The translations under genes were made by a program, and so were the position numbers. Positions 61,696 to 64,000 of a stretch of 64,000 bases of DNA are shown piece after piece. Source of the stretch: JAHRVQ01 sp963976815 (GTDB lineage: Bacteria > Pseudomonadota > Gammaproteobacteria > Pseudomonadales > Azotimanducaceae). The notes beneath the pieces were generated by a model. The model searched no databases, was not told the DNA's origin, and saw only the letters and a list, made by a program, of their open reading frames with translations. The stretch's first letter is position 1. Every line of letters begins with the position of its first letter. The DNA lies in assembly GCA_963976815.1 (NCBI GenBank), contig CAXBLU010000001.1:124001-188000 (forward strand), given 5' to 3'.

Positions 61696-62426
61696 TCGGG
61701 TGCTCCTAGCCAACCCACGGCTTCTTTATAGGATCGAAAGACTCGAATATCCTCCGATGGCCACTCACTCACCTTGGCCATTTCCCGAATCAATAAATCC
61801 ATAATATGGGAATCTACCAGTATCGCACTCCGGTAGCCCGATCTGTCTCGATTGTGATTGCCAGCAATAAAGACCGCTAAATCCTGCACCTCAGCAAGGG
61901 ACTCGGTGAGACTAGCCTCCCTTAAATCCCATAGCAGCGGCTGGCCGGGGTAGTATTCTGGCTGCTGGCGGATGTTCTGTTGGGTCTGTAATACATCATC
62001 AAGGTTGATGGTACCCCGCAACCGCACGGGCAAATGATCACTTCTACCAATCACTTCTGAAACCCCGGTATCCCGCGCCGACAACCAGCGTCGCGCTTCC
62101 GTTGCGCTTAAGAACACCTTCATAACCTGTTCACTAAATCTCGAGATCACAATGCGCAGCAGGCCCGCGTCCGTTTGCGATCCAGCAACAAAGGCAATTC
62201 GAGTCTGGTCTGCCAGGGACCAGGCAGCCGCCTTTTTCCCCATGCTGAGAAGTTCAGTTGTGGTCGGAGATAATCCAGTGCAATCAACAAAGTTAAACAG
62301 TCTCGATGAGTCTGAGTCACCAATTTCCTGGGCTGCAAAATCAATGTTTTCAAAATTGAAGGGTTGAGCAAAATCTACTACAACGAGATCGGGCTCTTGT
62401 TCATGGGTTATCCGCCACGTCGACAT
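61692..62426 (-). CDS. Duplicated STAS/SpoIIAA-like protein
   Basis: 244 aa with two copies of the same fold. Copy 1 (~1-120) has LFNFVDCTGLS and VFLSATEARRWLSA; copy 2 (~125-244) has LLWDLREASLT and VFRSYKEAVGWLGA. Both end in a VF-x(5)-A-x-x-WL pattern shared with the 134-aa protein at 42836. I chose ATG at 62426, 1 nt after the asparaginase-like stop codon; the frame extends 12 codons upstream within that gene. Role unknown. Confidence 0.7.
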   Translation of the reverse strand: MSTWRITHEQEPDLVVVDFAQPFNFENIDFAAQEIGDSDSSRLFNFVDCTGLSPTTTELLSMGKKAAAWSLADQTRIAFVAGSQTDAGLLRIVISRFSEQVMKVFLSATEARRWLSARDTGVSEVIGRSDHLPVRLRGTINLDDVLQTQQNIRQQPEYYPGQPLLWDLREASLTESLAEVQDLAVFIAGNHNRDRSGYRSAILVDSHIMDLLIREMAKVSEWPSEDIRVFRSYKEAVGWLGAPE

Positions 62427-62427
62427 A

Positions 62428-62928
62428 TCAATCGTTGATCGAGACAAAACGGTTTTGAGCACGGTCTTTCTTTACGTGCTGGCCATCAAACACCTGACCA
62501 TTCATGACAATATACACACCGGGCGCTAAAGATTGAGCAGCGGCAAAAGCCATCCCAACGTTAAAGGTTGCATCGGACTGGGCAAAGCGGCCCGGTGCTA
62601 AAGCGCCGGTTAAGACAATTGTTTTGCCTTCGATGCCAGCCAACACCTTTGCAGTGTCGGTCATTGTATCGGTGCCGTGGGTCAAAATGATCGATTTATG
62701 ATCGCTTTCAACAACGGTACGGCGAATAAGTTCACGGTCTGCGTCATCCAGCTCAAGGCTATCTTTGCGCATCAAAGAGACTATTCGGTAGGGTAAATGT
62801 ACGTGCGCCTGTTGCAGCAACTCGCCAACAACCGACTCACCTACCTCATAGTCGCTCTTGGCGTCGAAGTACACCTTATCAATTGTACCGCCTGTGGTAA
62901 TCACAAGGGCTTCGTTCTGATCTGACAT
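62428..62928 (-). CDS. Minimal asparaginase-like protein (N-terminal domain only)
   Basis: 166 aa. The catalytic-type motifs of L-asparaginase are present: ITTGGTID (first Thr) and LTHGTDTM (second Thr-Asp), then VLTGAL. Full asparaginases have about 330 residues with a second domain; here the protein ends after the first domain. Short stand-alone versions exist as a family. It may be an amidohydrolase of altered specificity. ATG at 62928 is preferred to the adjacent GTG. Confidence 0.85.
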   Translation of the reverse strand: MSDQNEALVITTGGTIDKVYFDAKSDYEVGESVVGELLQQAHVHLPYRIVSLMRKDSLELDDADRELIRRTVVESDHKSIILTHGTDTMTDTAKVLAGIEGKTIVLTGALAPGRFAQSDATFNVGMAFAAAQSLAPGVYIVMNGQVFDGQHVKKDRAQNRFVSIND

Positions 62929-62987
62929 CACTTTGAACCACTAAACCGCAGCGCATATCATACCGGTTCAGCCAGGCAAATGGCAGG

Positions 62988-64000
62988 TCAGGCAGCCTTG
63001 TCCGACTGGGGACGTAGACTATTTAACAGCACCATCATTTCCTCACGACTTGGCCCAGATTGTAATCGAGTAGGCGCATTTCGTTTTCGACCCTTCAACA
63101 TATAGCGGAAAATTGTGAGTTTGATTTTCCAATCATTAAGAAACTCACCGGGCTTTTCTAGCAGGTTAAACGTCTTCATTACCCCGCGAAATACATGCAA
63201 CTCCGCCCTTGATGCAGCGGCAATCGCATCGCCAAAGGACAGGGCGAGATACTTCTTAAAGCTCGTTGCCTGTTCTAGTTCTTGCCCCTCTAGAATTGCG
63301 TTGGCTCGTTTAATGCCTCGTTTATCTTCTTCGAGGCTGGCTTTAAAGATAGGACGGATCTCATCTTCAGTTTTTTGCTCAAATACCAGTGCTCGCTCCC
63401 GCGGATCGGTAATGTCATTGATGACATCCGCGAGCAGGTGGGCATGCAGTGCGCCGGTGCTACAACCCCGTCCGTAAAGAGGGTTGGTTCTGACATGGGC
63501 ATCACCCACGGCAAAATAGTTCAGCACCAGTGGCTCGCCGTCTTCAACAAAATGCCGCCAAACCGCATGGATATCGGCAAATCCAAATGACACGGTGGTT
63601 GCTTCAGCTTTGTCCGCCGCCATCCAGTTATTCAGCCCTGGGATCTCCCGACAAATTTCATCGTAGGTTTCTCCTGTCTTGATGGCTTCGCGAAGTTCTG
63701 TTTCTCCATCCGGTACACAAATGATGACAGCAAAGTGTCCATCTTCACCGGGAAAAACACCGTACTTCATATAACCGAGGTCGCCAGCAGATCGCTCCTG
63801 CTCATGGCGAGAGGGTTCTGCCACGCCGGGCAGCAACTTATAGTGTCGTGTGTAATAAACAATCTCAGCATCGTCATCTTCGACCCGCGGGGTCACACCA
63901 ATCTCTTTGAACCACTCTCGAAACTGGCTAGACCTACCACCGGCATCAATAAAGATATCCGCCTTAATGTCGGTTCGTTCGCCACTTTGGATCACTTCAA
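62988..64000 (-). CDS. FAD-dependent monooxygenase/oxidoreductase, cut by right edge
   Basis: The visible part covers about 337 codons from the middle to the C-terminus; the frame is open to the last base of the window, so the start and the N-terminal FAD loop are missing. IFIDAGGRSSQ marks the second flavin-binding strand, and YFAVGDAHVRTNP with GRGCSTGALHAHLLAD is the GD motif of class A flavoproteins. The C-terminal ~130 residues are helical. It resembles halogenase/monooxygenase-type proteins; the substrate is unknown. It ends 60 nt before the asparaginase-like gene on the same strand. Confidence 0.83.
   Translation of the reverse strand, partial: EVIQSGERTDIKADIFIDAGGRSSQFREWFKEIGVTPRVEDDDAEIVYYTRHYKLLPGVAEPSRHEQERSAGDLGYMKYGVFPGEDGHFAVIICVPDGETELREAIKTGETYDEICREIPGLNNWMAADKAEATTVSFGFADIHAVWRHFVEDGEPLVLNYFAVGDAHVRTNPLYGRGCSTGALHAHLLADVINDITDPRERALVFEQKTEDEIRPIFKASLEEDKRGIKRANAILEGQELEQATSFKKYLALSFGDAIAAASRAELHVFRGVMKTFNLLEKPGEFLNDWKIKLTIFRYMLKGRKRNAPTRLQSGPSREEMMVLLNSLRPQSDKAA

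Overview
The window reads as chromosome of a heterotrophic marine-type gammaproteobacterium (inference). The basis is an AcrAB/AcrR-like efflux locus, a complete ccoNOQP-GHIS cluster with a four-cysteine Fnr/Anr regulator, a split Pseudomonas-type class II ribonucleotide reductase (nrdJa/nrdJb), sbcDC, a fused oxidoreductase-SelD protein, and several lipid or hydrocarbon catabolism genes (a CYP153-like P450 start, two acyl-CoA synthetases, alpha/beta hydrolases). No plasmid or phage structural genes are visible. Most genes are tightly packed, often with 1-8 bp overlaps.

Layout. 0-4 kb: start of a cytochrome P450 gene running off the left edge, a small unknown protein, a flavodoxin-like protein, Fnr/Anr, a receiver-like protein behind a perfect Fnr box, and an exported caspase-like protein. 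4.1-12.1 kb (minus strand): cbb3 oxidase structural genes ccoNOQP, assembly genes ccoGHIS and a YIP1-like membrane protein, with an imperfect Fnr/Anr-like palindrome upstream of ccoN. 12.3-18.7 kb: a P-loop kinase, a four-helix membrane protein, two cupins, a hybrid histidine kinase, an HxlR regulator facing a small membrane protein across a two-operator promoter, a REP-like repeat block and an exported esterase.

18.9-31.7 kb is the accessory region. It starts at a broken glutathione-transferase-like gene and ends at sbcC. It carries a membrane/coiled-coil protein, a PD-(D/E)XK-like protein, a voltage-gated K+ channel, a TerB-like/BRCT protein, a 1949-aa protein (transglutaminase-like fold, DUF4011, SF1 helicase, Vsr-like nuclease, DUF3320), an OLD-family ATPase/TOPRIM nuclease and a T5orf172/MUG113 GIY-YIG protein with a zinc ribbon. 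The last three are consecutive on one strand and are the best candidate for an undescribed defence module.

31.7-64 kb returns to ordinary chromosome: sbcDC, a selenocysteine tRNA, RND efflux with its AcrR-like repressor, acyl-CoA synthetases, a SelD fusion (which together with the tRNA implies selenium use), a heterodimeric ABC exporter, a two-gene spermidine-synthase-like unit, a PilZ protein, the nrdJab-thyA deoxynucleotide cluster with paired NrdR-like boxes and a DnaA box in its leader, a sulfotransferase, a small operon of minimal asparaginase, double STAS-like and MEKHLA proteins, and a flavoprotein cut by the right edge.
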